Shown here one piece after another: positions 17,201 to 25,897 of a DNA stretch of 64,000 nucleotides. The position numbers and the translations under genes were made by a program. The stretch is from NCBI RefSeq assembly GCF_014873495.1, contig NZ_JADBGF010000001.1:1-64000 (forward strand), written 5' to 3'. The notes beneath the pieces were generated by a model that worked only from the letters and a program-made list of their open reading frames with translations, was not told where the DNA came from and ran no database searches. Source of the stretch: Streptomyces stelliscabiei (lineage in GTDB: Bacteria > Actinomycetota > Actinomycetes > Streptomycetales > Streptomycetaceae). Every line of letters begins with the position of its first letter. Position 1 is the stretch's first letter.

Positions 17201-20200
17201 CGAGGTGCCCGCGTCGGGGTCATCGACGGTGCGGCGCTGCCCGGCCCAGTCGTAGGTGTAGAAGGTGTTGTTGCCGCGGGGGTCGATGATCTGCTTCAGC
17301 TCGTCCTTGTCGGTGTAGCCGTAGGACGTGGTGTAGGTGGTGCTGCCGCTGTGTTCGACGACCTTGGAGACCTGGCCGTAGACATCGGTGTAGGTGTCGA
17401 TCGGGGTGCCCACGGCCGGCTGGACGGTGGTGTGGTCTCCGTTGTAGGTGGTGGTGATTTTGCCTTCGGCCTGGGTCACTCCGCTGGCCTGGAGCTGGGA
17501 GACGACGGTGCGACCTGCCCAGTCCAGGACCAGGTCGTTGTAGGAGGGCAGGTCGGCGGTCTCGGGGCTGGAAGGGCCGCCGGAGCCGGCCGTTCCCTGG
17601 TTGCGGAACACTGCTGAGGTGCCGGTGACCTGGCCTGCCGAGTCGTAGCGGGTGACCGCGACCTGCCGGTACGGGACCACCTGCTGGGTCGGCCAGAGGG
17701 TGGCGTCCGGCAGCGGGGTCTGCGACTCGCGTGCTCTGCCGAGAGCGTCGGTGTAGGAGTGTGAGGTGAGGTAGGTGCTGCCGGACTGAAGTACTCGGGA
17801 GGTCGTGTGGGGATAGCCGTCGACCGCGTCCGGGACCCCTGAGCCGTTGGTCGATGTGGGGACGCTGTAGCTGTACGTCATGGACGGCGAACTGCCGGTC
17901 TCGGTCGGCTTCCAGACCTCGACGATGCGGCCGGCGGAGTCGAGGGTGACCTTGGTGGAGTGCCCGTTAGCGTCCTTGACGGTGGTCGGGGCGCCCCAGA
18001 AACGGGAGGTCCACACGGTCGAGGTCAGTCCGGTGCGAGTGGAGAAAGTGCCGTCCGGGTCGGGCGTGGTGGTGGTGATGCCGTTGAGGGGCCAGGTGTT
18101 GGCCGGGCTGTAGTTGGTAGTGGTGCGGTTGCCCTTTCCGTCCTCGGTCCACACCACACGGCCGGCGTCGTCATAGTCGGACCGCGTCGAGCGGTAGCTG
18201 CCGGACTTGGTGTAGAGGCGTGCCTCGGTGGGGTTGCCGTCGACGGGCTTGTTGGCGGCCACGGTGGTGGCGCCGTCGTACAGGGTGGTGGCGTAGCCGT
18301 CCTGATTGCTATCGGCGATGTCCGGGCAGCCCACCGCATAGTGCTTGACCTGGTCCTGCAGGACAGTCCAGCGCAGGGCGCCGGTCGAGTCGTAGGCGTC
18401 GGTGTTGTAGGCCCGGCCGTAGGTGGTGCAGCGGTTGTCGGAGACGCCCGGCTCGCCCTTGTCGTGGGTACGCATGGGCAAGCCGAAGGTGGTGGAGGCA
18501 GCTTCGGAGGCGCTGTATTCGTTCTCCACCGAGCGTTCGCGCCAGCCGCCGCTGACCTTGGTTCTGGTGAGGGTTTCGGACTCGCGGACGAAGCGGGCGT
18601 CGGGCAGACCGGAGTACTGGGCGGTATTGCGGGACCAGTACGAGTGGTAGGTGCGCTCGTGGGAGACGTCCTGATCATCGCGCAGTGACGTGGACAGGAC
18701 CTTGCCAGACAGCCAGTCGTGGTCGGCGAATGCGCCGCCATCACCGTTGTCGACCGTGACGTTCTTCGTCGCCGAGGGGTCCGTCTTGGACGTACGGTCC
18801 CCGTCCAGGCCGCGGTAGAGCCAGTACTTCTGTGTCTTCTTCCCCGTGCCCGCGCCGGTGGAGACCTTCACCTCCTGATAGCCCCGCCAGTCCGACCAGG
18901 ACTCGTCCTCGTCCTTGGTGAGCGGGTCGTTGGTGAACCGCCAGCCGGCGCCGTCCTCGTAGGTGTACGAGGTGGTCATCACCGGGGCGCCGTCCTGGTT
19001 GGTCGTCACCGTCGGATCGACGTCGACCTGCGTGACGAGGAACTTCTTGAACCAGCCGGTGCGGGACTCGGTCTCGCCCTCCGGGGTCCACTTCTGCCAG
19101 TAGCAGTCCTTGGTGTTGCTGGCCTGGGCGGGCAGGTTGTTTATGTCGCAGGGGTTGGCGAAGCCGTAGGAGACGGTGGTGGTGGCGCCGAGGTCGCCGT
19201 GGATCTCCTTGATCCGGGGGAAGTTCAGCTCGGCGGAGCCGACCTTGTTGTCCAGGTCGATGCGGTTGAAGTTGATGACCGGCAGGACGAGGTCGGTGCC
19301 GTTGCCGTAGGTGCGGCGCTGCACGTAGTCCAGCCACAGCGTCTTGCCGATCGTCCCGTCCGGGTTCGGCATGCCGTACTTGTTCTGGTACTGCTGCACC
19401 AGGTCCCAGCCGGTGCCGTCCTGGTCACTGACGTAGGTCTTGATGTCCCACAGCATGTCGGTGGAGAAGAACGTCGGGTAGTACGTCTTGCCCGCGCACT
19501 CGTAGTCCGCCGTGGTGCCGTCGCACATCAGGTCGATGGGAACGTCCGGGTAGGAGGTCGGCTTGTCGTCGAAGGTGGGACACGCCGCGGGCGTATCGCG
19601 CAGCGGGTCGTTCTCCTGGACGCGCTCGATGCACCGGTTGACGTGGCTCAGCTCGACCTTCGCCGGGACCTTGCCGTCGGTGATCTGCGAGGACCAGCCG
19701 TACTGGATCTCCTTCACATAGCCGGAGGAGACGTACTGGCGGGCCTTGTCGGTGTTCGCGACCGAGCGGTAGTGGTTGTACTCCTTGTCGTAGAAGTACA
19801 TCGTCTCGACCTCGTTGGCGTCGACCGCGCGGTCGAGGTTCCAGCGCCAGGCCTGCGTGCACGGCTCAGGGAACTGATCGTGGCAGGGCTCGCCGGTGTC
19901 GTTGCCGACGACGGGGACGGTGAAGACGGAGGCGGTCGCGGTGCCTGAGCGCTCGGAGCGGCCCCAGCCGAAGTAGTAACGCTGCCCGTCCTGCGTGGAG
20001 ATCAGCCAGTACTCGCCGTTACGGCCCGCGCCGTGCCCGTCGAACAGACGCTGCACCCGCCAGCCCGGATCGTCCTTGACGTGGTAGGAACCGATGCCGG
20101 TGTTGTCCTGGATCAGTTCCGAGGTGACGCCGTTGAGGTTGATGACGTAGACCGCGCCGGACGGCTCAAAGAAGGAGTTCGGCGAGTCCCAGCACATGTC

Positions 20201-21454
20201 CCCGATCGTCGGCAGCCCGTCCTCGGTGCAGTTGCGGTACCGGCGCTCGATGTAGCCGACGCTCAGGTCCCAGCCCATACCCGCCCAGGACGCCTGGTTG
20301 TTCGATGCCGAGGTACGGCCGTCCACCGACTGCGAGTTGTACGACATCGCCAGCGGCGGCGCCGACCCCATCGGCGGCTTGGGCAGCTGGATCGGCAGGT
20401 TGTAGCTGAAGGCGCCCGAGCCGGTGGACACATCCCACGATCCGGTGGGCGACAGCGTGGAGGCCCGGTAGTCGCCCTGGTCGGAGGAAGAACCGGTGTT
20501 CAGCAGGAACACACTGCCCCCGCTGGTGCCGGTCTCCCGCATCAGCTGCGGTGTGAGGCCGTTCTCCGTCGTGTCCGGTGCCGCCGTCACCGTCGCGGTC
20601 AGAGTCCCCGCATCCGTGTCGTTCTCGACCGGCACCAGCTCACGGTCTGTACAGCCCGCCGCCTGAGGGGTTTCCAGGGCGCAGGCCGGGGCTTTCACCA
20701 ACCGCAGACGCGAGGCGAAGTCACCGCCGTAGGCGTACTTGAAACCGGAGTAGTCGATACCGACCTGCACCTCACCGGGGACGTCGACACCGTCGGTGCG
20801 AGTGACCTGCAGCCCCAGACCGATGCCGCCCGCTGGGGCCACCGCCTCCCGGTCCAGTACGTGCACATCGACCTGATCCGGGGAGGCAGGGTCCGGGGCG
20901 GACTCGCTCGGCGACGGCTCTGCGGGGGCCGGTACCGACGTGGGCTCGCTGTCCGGGCTGGCGCCCGGCGCAGGTTCTTCCGTCTCCGCAGCATCCGAAG
21001 GGCTCTGGGGCGTGCCCGGTGAGGCGGTGCCGTCTTCTGCCAGGCGGGCCGCGCCCAGCTGGGCTTCGGTGGCGGCTTCCTGCGCTACCGGAGCAACCTC
21101 GACCACATCCGCTACCTCAGTGACCTCACCGCCCGAGCTGTCTCCGGTGGACGAGGCGGACGGTTCAGGAGCCACCTCGCCCGGCTCCCCCGGAGCCGCC
21201 TCCGACAGATCGACCGTCGCCTCCCCCGCACTCGGCCACTGCGGAGCCGGGAGCCGCTTGCCGACCTCCTCTACCAGTTGCTCCGGCACCGACCCCAACG
21301 GCTGCGACGGAACCACCGGCGTGGTGTCAGAAGCGGCCGCCCCCGCCTGCTGCGGCGACACCACCGACACCGTCGACAGCAAAGCCGCGAGCATCGCACC
21401 CGCAAGGCCCACCGAGACAACACGCGCACGCCGAGCAGCCACCCGAACTCCCAC
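14300..21454 (-). CDS. Secreted Rhs/YD-repeat polymorphic toxin with Hint domain and nuclease-like tip
   Basis: The 2384-residue protein begins with a Sec-type signal (VVSVGLAGAMLAALLSTVS, GTG start) and an acidic, Pro/Ser-rich stretch to about residue 200. A shell domain (SYNLPIQLPKPPMGSAPPLA) precedes many YD repeats, and the Rhs core closure GLSLLGARAYDPYLGRFLSP falls near residue 1940. A Hint (intein-like) domain spans about 2130-2270, from CFLAGTDVLMADG through ATHEHPF to LVHNS, which should release the tip. The last ~110 residues hold ANIGRMKRGSAPQR, MELSHEPIPERDGG and PRWPKDHVIMDP, a His-rich layout like the HNH/endonuclease VII group of toxins. The DUF2750 gene follows. Delivery is probably by Sec export and the cell wall, as for other Gram-positive Rhs proteins. 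Confidence 0.85.
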   Translation of the reverse strand: MGVRVAARRARVVSVGLAGAMLAALLSTVSVVSPQQAGAAASDTTPVVPSQPLGSVPEQLVEEVGKRLPAPQWPSAGEATVDLSEAAPGEPGEVAPEPSASSTGDSSGGEVTEVADVVEVAPVAQEAATEAQLGAARLAEDGTASPGTPQSPSDAAETEEPAPGASPDSEPTSVPAPAEPSPSESAPDPASPDQVDVHVLDREAVAPAGGIGLGLQVTRTDGVDVPGEVQVGIDYSGFKYAYGGDFASRLRLVKAPACALETPQAAGCTDRELVPVENDTDAGTLTATVTAAPDTTENGLTPQLMRETGTSGGSVFLLNTGSSSDQGDYRASTLSPTGSWDVSTGSGAFSYNLPIQLPKPPMGSAPPLAMSYNSQSVDGRTSASNNQASWAGMGWDLSVGYIERRYRNCTEDGLPTIGDMCWDSPNSFFEPSGAVYVINLNGVTSELIQDNTGIGSYHVKDDPGWRVQRLFDGHGAGRNGEYWLISTQDGQRYYFGWGRSERSGTATASVFTVPVVGNDTGEPCHDQFPEPCTQAWRWNLDRAVDANEVETMYFYDKEYNHYRSVANTDKARQYVSSGYVKEIQYGWSSQITDGKVPAKVELSHVNRCIERVQENDPLRDTPAACPTFDDKPTSYPDVPIDLMCDGTTADYECAGKTYYPTFFSTDMLWDIKTYVSDQDGTGWDLVQQYQNKYGMPNPDGTIGKTLWLDYVQRRTYGNGTDLVLPVINFNRIDLDNKVGSAELNFPRIKEIHGDLGATTTVSYGFANPCDINNLPAQASNTKDCYWQKWTPEGETESRTGWFKKFLVTQVDVDPTVTTNQDGAPVMTTSYTYEDGAGWRFTNDPLTKDEDESWSDWRGYQEVKVSTGAGTGKKTQKYWLYRGLDGDRTSKTDPSATKNVTVDNGDGGAFADHDWLSGKVLSTSLRDDQDVSHERTYHSYWSRNTAQYSGLPDARFVRESETLTRTKVSGGWRERSVENEYSASEAASTTFGLPMRTHDKGEPGVSDNRCTTYGRAYNTDAYDSTGALRWTVLQDQVKHYAVGCPDIADSNQDGYATTLYDGATTVAANKPVDGNPTEARLYTKSGSYRSTRSDYDDAGRVVWTEDGKGNRTTTNYSPANTWPLNGITTTTPDPDGTFSTRTGLTSTVWTSRFWGAPTTVKDANGHSTKVTLDSAGRIVEVWKPTETGSSPSMTYSYSVPTSTNGSGVPDAVDGYPHTTSRVLQSGSTYLTSHSYTDALGRARESQTPLPDATLWPTQQVVPYRQVAVTRYDSAGQVTGTSAVFRNQGTAGSGGPSSPETADLPSYNDLVLDWAGRTVVSQLQASGVTQAEGKITTTYNGDHTTVQPAVGTPIDTYTDVYGQVSKVVEHSGSTTYTTSYGYTDKDELKQIIDPRGNNTFYTYDWAGQRRTVDDPDAGTSTTEYDENGQISKTTSNGGKTVLTYGYDTLGRKTAIVSGADELASWTWDGLGVPNGKGQITSTTSRDSAGNTYTTSTGSFDTRGRPLSSTVTLPAAVSGLAGTYTTSFAYDAADHLTKATYPAAGGLAAETVTTTYDTYGHPDRLTSTLGAAVYIDDTAYDSYDRLTGRTYGADFDGTGINAQRAYSYDDSNGTRRLTSIATTTNVNELITEKQKDTYRYDLSGRITELREEATGQTAQSQCFRYDDQSRLTNAFTHTLPCANSAQPTTNNQGTAPYQSAYTYDRMGNLQSVTDTNTAGTAALRDYLYPGYDDAGTWTTANANQPHGIRKILHKTGSTTTRTDTLTYDDNGTMLKRIEQPVSGTSTTVDYTWTKLAQLATVKTTKASGSELTRYAYDADGSLLVRTTPSETIATLGGTELRNDGTTVTATRHYTSGSATVAMRTTEGTTATNGRLTYLMADTQASTQIAVDATTGTSTRRRYTPFGDERSGTLPTGTDNGFLGKTEDTSTGLSLLGARAYDPYLGRFLSPDPLSAPYRPQNLSAYSYSSNDPVNRSDPSGLMDADQGSSCTNHCEEHKQWVRETILGGSWQQEGDSGVDLNNDGYVTIYPAVHVPVGWDQAQIYTEAFYDKIDELCTYGRDSCADGSGPTDALAVNGAKGNACIAAGLNCPDGTRWGTSVAMSGGFMVAAEGGEGPAGGSGFGGLRTKSSPCAKCFLAGTDVLMADGTTKDIEDIEPGDKVQATDPETGESGAREVTRLIVTRDDKHFNELSIATKNGIEQLTATHEHPFWSPSENDWIEADDLAPGMTLLADKGNTVIVTGSWPYRQQATTYNLTVDGLHTFYVLAGETPVLVHNSNCGGRWKLGEDYSKPSKNGASPSLSTMRKRFWKNEAAEPGAADQYGAANIGRMKRGSAPQRQRQDGSWESMELSHEPIPERDGGLLLTPRWPKDHVIMDPGGYRRLPPGY

Positions 21455-21958
21455 CCCACGCAGTCCACGCCAAGCGCGAACCGCAGCTCACAAGTACAGA
21501 CCGTCGGCATCAGAGCAGGATCCACCGTGCTCCCCAGCACGAAAACGGAATGACCTGTTCCTGAATTTGATCAGTGAACGAGGACAGTAGCTCCCGTGAA
21601 TGCGGCGTGAACAGGCCAGCCAGAAGAAAGGTTCCAGCCACACCAGGTGATCTGGATCACGCGCTGAGCATGCTTGGCGCCCCTCCACCGCCCCGAACAC
21701 CCGACGCAGCCCCAAACGGCATACGGCACCGAAGCCCGACGCCACCGGCCCACGAAGGTGGCTTCGTTCACGTGCAGGAGCAGCGTTTGACCAGCAGTTT
21801 GGGCAGCAGTCGGCGATCTTGAGTGCTGCCGATGCTCACGAGAAATGACGTCGCCGTGGTGCGGTGCCACCGGAGTGCGGCAGAAGCGGTCCGTCTCTTG
21901 ATCACCGGTCGTTAGACTCCCGGCGTTCGGAGCTGTCGATGGACTGGAAGGCCAAGCC
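21455..21958. other. Divergent region between Rhs toxin and HEAT protein
   Basis: About 500 bases that must hold the promoters of both the Rhs gene and the HEAT-repeat gene. I see no supported coding frame or structured RNA. Confidence 0.4.
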
Positions 21959-22921
21959 ATGGACGACGACCGCTGGGACGGCTGGCCGGAACGGTGGGTC
22001 GGCACGGACTGCGACGTGCGGGCGGCCCTCAGCGCGATCCCGCGGGAGGTCAAGGACGGGTTCAGGTACGACGAGGTCCCCTGGCAGCGGTTCCGGCACT
22101 TCTACGGCCCGGGCGAGGAGATCCCCGGTCTCCTCGCCACGCTCGCGTCCGCAGACGCCGAAGCTGCCGACAGGGCCTTGCGGCAGCTCTGGAGGAGTCT
22201 TCACCATCAGGGCGGCACGATCGCGGTGGGAGCCTTGGCGGTGCCGTTCCTGCTCCGGATCGCGGCGACCGCGCGCCCCGAACTCCGTACCCGAACCCTT
22301 CGCCTGGTCGCCGAGATCGGCCGGTGCCAGCACCTGGGGGACGGATCGCGGGAAGGCCTGCTCCAGGTCGCCGAGGAGCCGTCGGTGATCGAGGGCAGCA
22401 CGATGTGCCCGGTGGACTGGACGATCCAGGCCGCCCGTCAGGCCGTCACGGACGACCTGCAGCTTCTGCTCCCGCTTCTCTCCGACCCCGACCCCGAGGT
22501 CCGCTCCGTGACCGCCTACGTTCTGGCGGCGGCGACCGGCGAGCTTTCACACATCTCCTCTGCTCTGCAGTCCAGGCTGGAGGGGGAAGACGATGCGGTG
22601 GTCCGGGTGAGCTTGATCCTTGCGATCGCCCAACTCGCCCGCGAACACCAGGATGAGCACGCTTCCCAGTGGGCCCGGGGCCTGTGGTCGGACCCCGGAC
22701 GACCGCCCGAGGTCCGCATCGGCGCCGGCCTGGCCTGGCTGTGCCTGGCCACCGGCCCCGCCCCCGACGAGCTCCGCGCCCTCCTCACCGACCCCGGCAC
22801 TCGTCAGTACGACGGCCTGCTCCAGCCGGTGCCGTGGTTCACCTGGATCGACCCCGCCGGCGTCGGGCTGCGCAGCTGCATCGACGAAATGCTCACGGCG
22901 AGCATCCCGGAACAGACGTGA
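21959..22921 (+). CDS. HEAT-repeat protein, unknown function
   Basis: The 320 residues are almost all alpha-helical with HEAT-like repeats (AADRALRQLWRSLHHQ, AVPFLLRIAATARPELRTR, LLPLLSDPDPEVRSVTAYVL, GEDDAVVRVSLILAIAQLA). ATG start with GGAAGG upstream. Such proteins act as binding scaffolds; some are immunity proteins of polymorphic toxins, and this one is divergent from the Rhs gene about 500 bases away. That link is only a suggestion. No signal peptide or catalytic motif is visible. Confidence 0.7.
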   Translation: MDDDRWDGWPERWVGTDCDVRAALSAIPREVKDGFRYDEVPWQRFRHFYGPGEEIPGLLATLASADAEAADRALRQLWRSLHHQGGTIAVGALAVPFLLRIAATARPELRTRTLRLVAEIGRCQHLGDGSREGLLQVAEEPSVIEGSTMCPVDWTIQAARQAVTDDLQLLLPLLSDPDPEVRSVTAYVLAAATGELSHISSALQSRLEGEDDAVVRVSLILAIAQLAREHQDEHASQWARGLWSDPGRPPEVRIGAGLAWLCLATGPAPDELRALLTDPGTRQYDGLLQPVPWFTWIDPAGVGLRSCIDEMLTASIPEQT

Positions 22922-23033
22922 GCGCACCACTCACCGTGAGCGCGTCCAGGAACTCGAACAGCGACTGGCCGCCGCACACGGCGAGATCCTGCGCTTGCAA
23001 CGCGTGATCCAGTCACACGGCCCGGGGCGGTGA
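22918..23033 (+). pseudogene. C-terminal coiled-coil remnant
   Basis: A short frame reads RVQELEQRLAAAHGEILRLQ and ends at 23033. The pattern resembles the C-terminal coil of the small proteins that accompany tyrosine integrases (DUF6262-like), but only about 35 codons remain and there is no start signal. A partial gene left by a past rearrangement is the likeliest reading. Confidence 0.4.
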
Positions 23034-23056
23034 CAGCGCTCTCCGGGCTGTAGAAC

Positions 23057-23542
23057 TTACGATCCAGAACGCAATCCGAGAACACTGTGCTGCACCACAC
23101 CCGAGGGAAGATCCTTCTTTCCCGAAGCCCTGGCAGTCAACTCAACAAGGCCAGCCCGGAGTTCGGCGGCGGGTTCACCAAGGACGATCGCGCTGATGAT
23201 CAGCTCCATCATCAGACAGTCGTACTCGTCGCCTCTGCTCCGATAGCGTTCCCCATCGGCCTCGACCACAGCAGAGGCGATCCTTCTCCCACGACCAGCC
23301 GCGGGGGCAAAGGACACCTCATAGACGCCATGGCCGGTCCAACTCCGGTGCATGAAAAGGACATCGCCTTCAACGAAGACGTTCCACTTCTCATCCATGT
23401 CCCGGGCTCGATATCCGCGCTGGATCTGGTCCCAGTCCTCGTCAGTCCAGACACGATCCGGAAACTGAGACGCCAGCCGGGGCGTGCTGATGGGGTGGAG
23501 GCGCCGGAACGACTCTCGGGTGAGCGGGGCATCGGCAGTCAT
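23057..23542 (-). CDS. Conserved hypothetical protein, about 161 residues
   Basis: The core RVWTDEDWDQIQRGYRARDM, DEKWNVFVEGDVLFMHRSWT and GDEYDCLMMELIISAIVLG looks like a conserved soluble actinomycete family I have no name for. I use the ATG at 23542; a TTG at 23593 would add 17 residues and neither has a good ribosome site. The tryptophan- and acid-rich core might be a small ligand or partner-binding fold. No neighbours clarify its role. Confidence 0.55.
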   Translation of the reverse strand: MTADAPLTRESFRRLHPISTPRLASQFPDRVWTDEDWDQIQRGYRARDMDEKWNVFVEGDVLFMHRSWTGHGVYEVSFAPAAGRGRRIASAVVEADGERYRSRGDEYDCLMMELIISAIVLGEPAAELRAGLVELTARASGKKDLPSGVVQHSVLGLRSGS

Positions 23543-23693
23543 CACGCGATCATATGGAAGCACCACTCCAACAGAACAGTGGATTGCCTCCAAGAGCAGG
23601 CAACCTGGGTGGAGGGCGCACTCAGCCGCCTTCCTGACGCGTCCGCAGCGTCCCGAACAGCAGCTTTACAAGGATCCTTCGCCACTACCTCAG

Positions 23694-23883
23694 ATAGCCT
23701 GATCGACTTGTCCCGGGGGAACCCAGCGGCCTTGGTCCTGCGCTCCGAGCGGTGTCGGGCCCGGGCGTCGCATTCAGTCTTCAGCAGCTCGGCGAGGAAG
23801 CCCCGGTAGGTCATCTGTTCCTTCGCGGCCCGGTCGGCGAACTCGGCGAACCCGTTGCGGATCGACGGCAGCCGCAGCAGGCG
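23694..23883 (-). pseudogene. IS21-type IstB fragment
   Basis: The frame reads RLLRLPSIRNGFAEFADRAA, then KEQMTYRGFLAELLKTECDA and AAGFPRDKSI, matching the N-terminal part of the IstB helper ATPase of IS21. The Walker A region that should follow is missing and the frame runs into unrelated sequence. A remnant of a lost IS21 copy. Confidence 0.7.
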
Positions 23884-24077
23884 GTGTCGATGGCCGTGGT
23901 CGCGGCCTGCTCAGTCAGGTTCTGTTTGGCCCCATCCGTATGCGACCACCTCGCCGTCGGCGTCTGCATCCGACGGGCCGACGTACACCGCCCCTTGGTC
24001 GCCGCAGCCTGGGCGGCAACCCAGCCAGACACAGCGGAATGCCTGGCTCAGCTGTGATACGGGTGTAGCCACACGTA

Positions 24078-24740
24078 CTAGAACAACCTCCAATGGCCCT
24101 CGGAGACCACTTCCACAGCGCCATCGGCCACCATGATGGCGGTCTGTTCATCGATCGCATACGCCGGACCCGCGATCCCGGCCGCCCACCGCTCCGCCGC
24201 GGCCATGGTGTTCTCCGGGCAAGCAGGGTGATCCAGGTGCGGGAAGATCGAAAAATCCACCACACCCAGCGCGCTGTCGCCGCCGGCGGGCGGCTTCCAG
24301 CCCATGAATTCCGCTCCGACCCTGGGCGTCATCGCCATGCTCCCGGCGCTGAGTCCCACGTAGACCGTTTCGGGCAGCGACGGCAGAAGCCCGGCCAGCC
24401 CCGACTCCCGCATCCAGTGGCACAGATACAGCGCGTCGCCGCCATTGACCAGCAGGACATCGGCCTCCCGGACCCAGGAGACCCAGAGTGCCTCCTCGAT
24501 GCTGGGCAGCGCGGTGAGCTCCAGCACGCCCACCGACTTCCATCCCAGCGCGGTCATGGGGCTCGGGGACCGTCCGCTGATGAATCGCCATGGCCCGCCC
24601 GGACCGCCGCCGGGCCCTCCATACCCCGCGGTAGGGATGCACAGGGCAGAGGACTCGGCAATCGGCTTATCCAGCAGGTTGACCAGCGCATCCCGGATGG
24701 TCGCGTTCCTGATACCGGAGTCGGTGAGGAGAAGTTTCAT
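24078..24740 (-). CDS. Peptidase S51 (dipeptidase E-like) family protein
   Basis: The 220 residues match the S51 fold: KLLLTDSGIRN at the N-terminus, VLLVNGGDALYLCHWMRESG for the oxyanion region, the nucleophile elbow VGLSAGSM with Ser131, and His168 in IFPHLDHP. S51 enzymes cleave Asp-X dipeptides or cyanophycin, but many actinomycete members have unknown substrates. I chose the second of two adjacent ATGs, because GGAAGG sits 5 bases before it. It stands alone with no signal peptide, so a cytoplasmic role. Confidence 0.8.
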   Translation of the reverse strand: MKLLLTDSGIRNATIRDALVNLLDKPIAESSALCIPTAGYGGPGGGPGGPWRFISGRSPSPMTALGWKSVGVLELTALPSIEEALWVSWVREADVLLVNGGDALYLCHWMRESGLAGLLPSLPETVYVGLSAGSMAMTPRVGAEFMGWKPPAGGDSALGVVDFSIFPHLDHPACPENTMAAAERWAAGIAGPAYAIDEQTAIMVADGAVEVVSEGHWRLF

Positions 24741-24839
24741 CATGTCCTTCCCGGAGGGCTGACCGCGCACGCCGACAACCAGCCGTTCGCCAAAGCCTCA
24801 GGGCCGCCACCATGTCATGGCTGCATCAGGAGCGGGTAC

Positions 24840-25460
24840 TCAAGGCTGTTCGCGGGGGCTGGTCTGCCGTGAGGCGGGAGGGGCCCGGTGTGGTGCGGGG
24901 TGGTGGGTGATGCCGTAGTCGCGGGCGAAGTGGTTGGCTTCCATCGCTGATCCGGTCATCCGGTGCAGCCAGAATCCGTACGCCACCGACTCCATCTGTT
25001 CCGGCGTCAGGTACAGCAACCACCGCCGCGCGCCGCGATCACTGCGGGCCGTACGCGCCTGCTCCGCCAGCCCAGCGGCCACCGGCACCCGCAGCCGGCC
25101 GGCCAGACCCAGGAACAGGCGCAGGGCCGCCATCTGCGAGGGCAGCAACTTCACCAGCCGCCGACCCGCATCCGGCTCGTCGACGGCAGTGCCGGGGCGG
25201 GGGCGGGTGCGGGCGTAGAGCAGGAGGTCGTGTCCGGCCGGGGACAGGCGGGCCGCCCACAGCACCACGGTGCCCTCCCACGCCGACAGCTCCGCCCGGT
25301 CCTCCCTGCCGGCGATCTCCACCAACCCCCGGTCGGCCAGTCTCCGTACCTGCTGCTTCATCGCCAGCACATCCGCGGCCAGCACCCAGCCGTGCACCGA
25401 CGCCCGCGCCCGCTCATCCACCGCCCCCAGCGCAGCAAGAACCTGCTCCCCACCCCGCAC
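24840..25460 (-). CDS. Hypothetical winged-helix-like protein, best-preserved copy of a three-copy family
   Basis: The preferred GTG at 25460 has GGAGGGGG upstream (206 residues); a TTG at 25499 would add 13. The first half has a MarR-like layout (LAMKQQVRRLADRGLVEIAG, then a strand-rich segment with LSPAGHDLLLYART). The second half has KLLPSQMAALRLFLGLAGRL and YLTPEQMESVAYGFWLHRMT. I recall similar Streptomyces proteins under a DUF name (perhaps DUF6417) but cannot confirm it. Damaged copies lie at 13624-13797 and 48800-49159, each beside a rearrangement point. The pattern suggests a small DNA-binding or sensing protein. Confidence 0.5.
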   Translation of the reverse strand: MRGGEQVLAALGAVDERARASVHGWVLAADVLAMKQQVRRLADRGLVEIAGREDRAELSAWEGTVVLWAARLSPAGHDLLLYARTRPRPGTAVDEPDAGRRLVKLLPSQMAALRLFLGLAGRLRVPVAAGLAEQARTARSDRGARRWLLYLTPEQMESVAYGFWLHRMTGSAMEANHFARDYGITHHPAPHRAPPASRQTSPREQP

Positions 25461-25774
25461 AACCGCCCCCTCCCCGCGAATCGGCGTCCGGGGCTCCAAC
25501 GAGGCACCGCGGGCAGAGGAAACGAACCACGCCGTCCTCCTGCCACCACCGCCGACGAGACTCCCGGCTGCCCGGCCGGGCTGTGCCGAAGGCGACGGCC
25601 AGATGCCGCAGCCGGCCTACCGGGTGAGGGAACGGCTCTCCCATCCGGCAGGCTGTGAAGGTTGAGATCGCTCCCGCGTGAGCCTTAACCCCCGTACAAC
25701 CAGGCCTCTGCGTCGTGCATCTGAATCAGTGGCCGCTTCAAGCGGCACCGGATTCCGGCGATCAGGAGGAGAAA
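25461..25774. other. Intergenic stretch, nothing recognised
   Basis: Divergent region between the winged-helix-like gene and the small peptide gene. It must hold both promoters; I see no other feature. Confidence 0.4.
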
Positions 25775-25897
25775 GTGCGCAAAGCCGTACTCGGCTTGTT
25801 CGTGGCACTGGCAGCGGTACTCGCTGTAACACCACTCGCGGGCGCCGACCAGACCCAGACCGTCGCCTGCTGCGGCGGCACGCCCGGCTTCCCGTAA
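25775..25897 (+). CDS. Tiny secreted peptide with Cys-Cys motif
   Basis: A GTG at 25775 is preceded by AGGAGGAGAAA, an excellent ribosome site, and opens a 40-residue frame. The first 24 residues are a clean Sec signal (basic MRK, hydrophobic LGLFVALAAVLAVTPL, AGA cleavage). The predicted mature part is only about 16 residues: DQTQTVACCGGTPGFP. The vicinal Cys pair and Gly/Pro-rich tail suggest a small disulfide or signalling peptide. No processing or receptor genes are adjacent. Function unknown. Confidence 0.65.
   Translation: MRKAVLGLFVALAAVLAVTPLAGADQTQTVACCGGTPGFP

Noticed and set aside
15365..17617. Long plus-strand open frame of 750 codons inside the Rhs gene
   Set aside because: It is almost only Gly, Val and Ala and lies opposite the YD repeats; this is the usual shadow of a high-GC gene with a strong third-position bias.
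18719..19948. Plus-strand open frame of 409 codons opposite the Rhs shell region
   Set aside because: Composition mirrors the real gene on the other strand and there is no ribosome site or motif.
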